Source of the DNA: JAFGPS01 sp964628465 | Lineage (GTDB): Bacteria > Planctomycetota > Phycisphaerae > Sedimentisphaerales > Anaerobacaceae | Reading direction: 5' to 3' | Assembly: GCA_964628465.1 (NCBI GenBank) | Contig: CAZVOA010000001.1 | Coordinates: 124,001 to 188,000, forward strand | Length of the DNA stretch: 64,000 nucleotides | In this document: one piece after another, positions 63,386 through 64,000 of the stretch | How positions within the stretch are numbered: position 1 is the stretch's first letter | Layout: each line of letters begins with the position of its first letter | Made by a program: the position numbers and the translations under genes | Notes under the pieces: model-generated | The model's input: the letters and a program-made list of their open reading frames with translations, nothing else | Databases searched by the model: none | Told to the model about the DNA's origin: nothing

Positions 63386-64000
63386 ATGGCAAACTATATA
63401 AGTTATGAGAAATCCGGCGTAAGCATTGATGCTAACGAAGAAATGATTAAAAAGATTTGGCCCGCTGTTTCAAGAACATACAGCCCGAGAGTGATTGAAT
63501 CCGAAGGCGGATTTGCGGGAATGTTCAGACTCGATTACGACGAGAAACTTTTCAAGAAAAATTATAAAAATCCAGTTCTTGTTTCCTGCACTGACGGCGT
63601 TGGTAGTAAAGTTCAATTAGCCGCTCAGATGAAAAAATATGATACTATCGGCATAGACCTCGTCGCGATGAGCATAAACGATATGCTTGTTGTCGGGGCT
63701 GAGCCTTTATTCTTTCTGGATTATATCGGCATACACAAACTTGAGCCGGATATTATCGCAGAACTCGTAACAAGCGTCGCCGCAGGATGCAAACAGGCCG
63801 ATTGCTCACTCATTGGAGGAGAAACCGCCGAGATGCCGGACACTTACGTTGAAGGCGATTTCGATTTGGCCGGTTTTGGTGTCGGTGTTATAGAAAGAGA
63901 TAGAATTATCAACGGCAAAAATGTCCAGAACGGGGATGTAGTTCTCGGTCTGTCCTCAAGCGGGATTCATAGCAATGGATATTCTCTTGTGCGTCACATT
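63386..64000 (+). CDS. purM: Phosphoribosylformylglycinamidine cyclo-ligase (partial)
   Basis: The frame opens at ATG 63386 and runs off the window after 205 codons. The N-terminus MANYISYEKSGVSIDANEEM, then GGFAGMFRLD, VLVSCTDGVGSKVQLA, GIDLVAMSINDMLVVGAEPLFFLDYI, SLIGGETAEMPDTY and LSSSGIHSNGYSLVR are all typical of PurM (AIR synthetase). It converts FGAM to AIR with ATP. Its place after purF suggests a purine operon that continues to the right. Confidence 0.94.
   Translation, partial: MANYISYEKSGVSIDANEEMIKKIWPAVSRTYSPRVIESEGGFAGMFRLDYDEKLFKKNYKNPVLVSCTDGVGSKVQLAAQMKKYDTIGIDLVAMSINDMLVVGAEPLFFLDYIGIHKLEPDIIAELVTSVAAGCKQADCSLIGGETAEMPDTYVEGDFDLAGFGVGVIERDRIINGKNVQNGDVVLGLSSSGIHSNGYSLVRHI

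Noticed and set aside
1..64000. tRNA, rRNA, insertion sequence or prophage genes
   Set aside because: I looked for tRNA T-arm patterns, transposases and phage structural genes on both strands and found none that I could support. The Xer gene has no mobile-element context.

Overview
The window is A+T-rich bacterial chromosome from a Gram-negative organism with a periplasmic flagellar apparatus and KDO-type outer-membrane lipid (kdsA, P- and L-ring genes). The gene content suggests a planctomycete of the Phycisphaerae/Sedimentisphaerales type: MoxR plus DUF58, sulfotransferase-like beta-propeller proteins, a short protein with the DWFDAAVLS motif, and a phosphoglycerate-mutase-like homoserine kinase candidate. 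This assignment is an inference from gene families; the window has no rRNA or other marker that proves it.

Layout. 1-2.2 kb: DUF58 protein (cut by the window edge) and MoxR ATPase, minus strand. 2.7-4.7 kb: a membrane-anchored leucine-rich-repeat protein and an unrecognised secreted protein. 4.77-10.95 kb: trpE-G-D-F-B-A operon on the plus strand. It is preceded by a sigma70-type promoter, a 17-codon leader peptide with three consecutive Trp codons, and alternative antiterminator/terminator helices, which together make a textbook ribosome-mediated attenuator. trpC is absent. 11-20 kb: secreted and low-complexity proteins: a coiled-coil protein, three tandem Gly/Met-rich paralogues, an Rhs-core remnant, an ankyrin-repeat protein, and two tandem arylsulfotransferase-like propellers that carry the same GGMMGG-type inserts. 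20-25.2 kb: a GntR/YtrA-regulated ABC-2 exporter operon, a Xer-type recombinase and a small conserved protein. 25.4-31.3 kb: radical SAM protein, kdsA, lipid kinase, CYTH protein and leuS, minus strand. 31.6-36.2 kb: hom, putative homoserine kinase, lysC and a secreted nuclease, plus strand. 36.2-61.3 kb: one long minus-strand flagellar block. It reads flgD-flgE-PilZ protein-flgF-flgG-flgA-flgH-flgI-flgJ-flgN-flgK-flgL, then a roughly 10.5-kb glycosyltransferase/TPR/methyltransferase island, and ends in fliD. A near-consensus sigma54 promoter lies just upstream of flgD. 61.86 kb to the end: purF and the start of purM.

Working together. trp and hom-hsk-lysC are biosynthetic operons. The flagellar block encodes hook, rod, rings, hook-filament junction and cap plus their chaperones. 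The embedded sugar-transfer island is best explained as machinery that glycosylates flagellar proteins, though no flagellin gene is present here.

Most unusual signals: (1) a family of 7-bp-periodic, roughly palindromic elements, three intergenic and one lying in frame inside hom, where it encodes extra residues; (2) the trp attenuator, whose leader peptide appears to be translated from an almost leaderless mRNA; (3) a 62-bp three-way-junction sequence in the gap between flgL and the glycosylation island; (4) the shared Gly/Met-rich low-complexity segments across five neighbouring secreted proteins of two different families.
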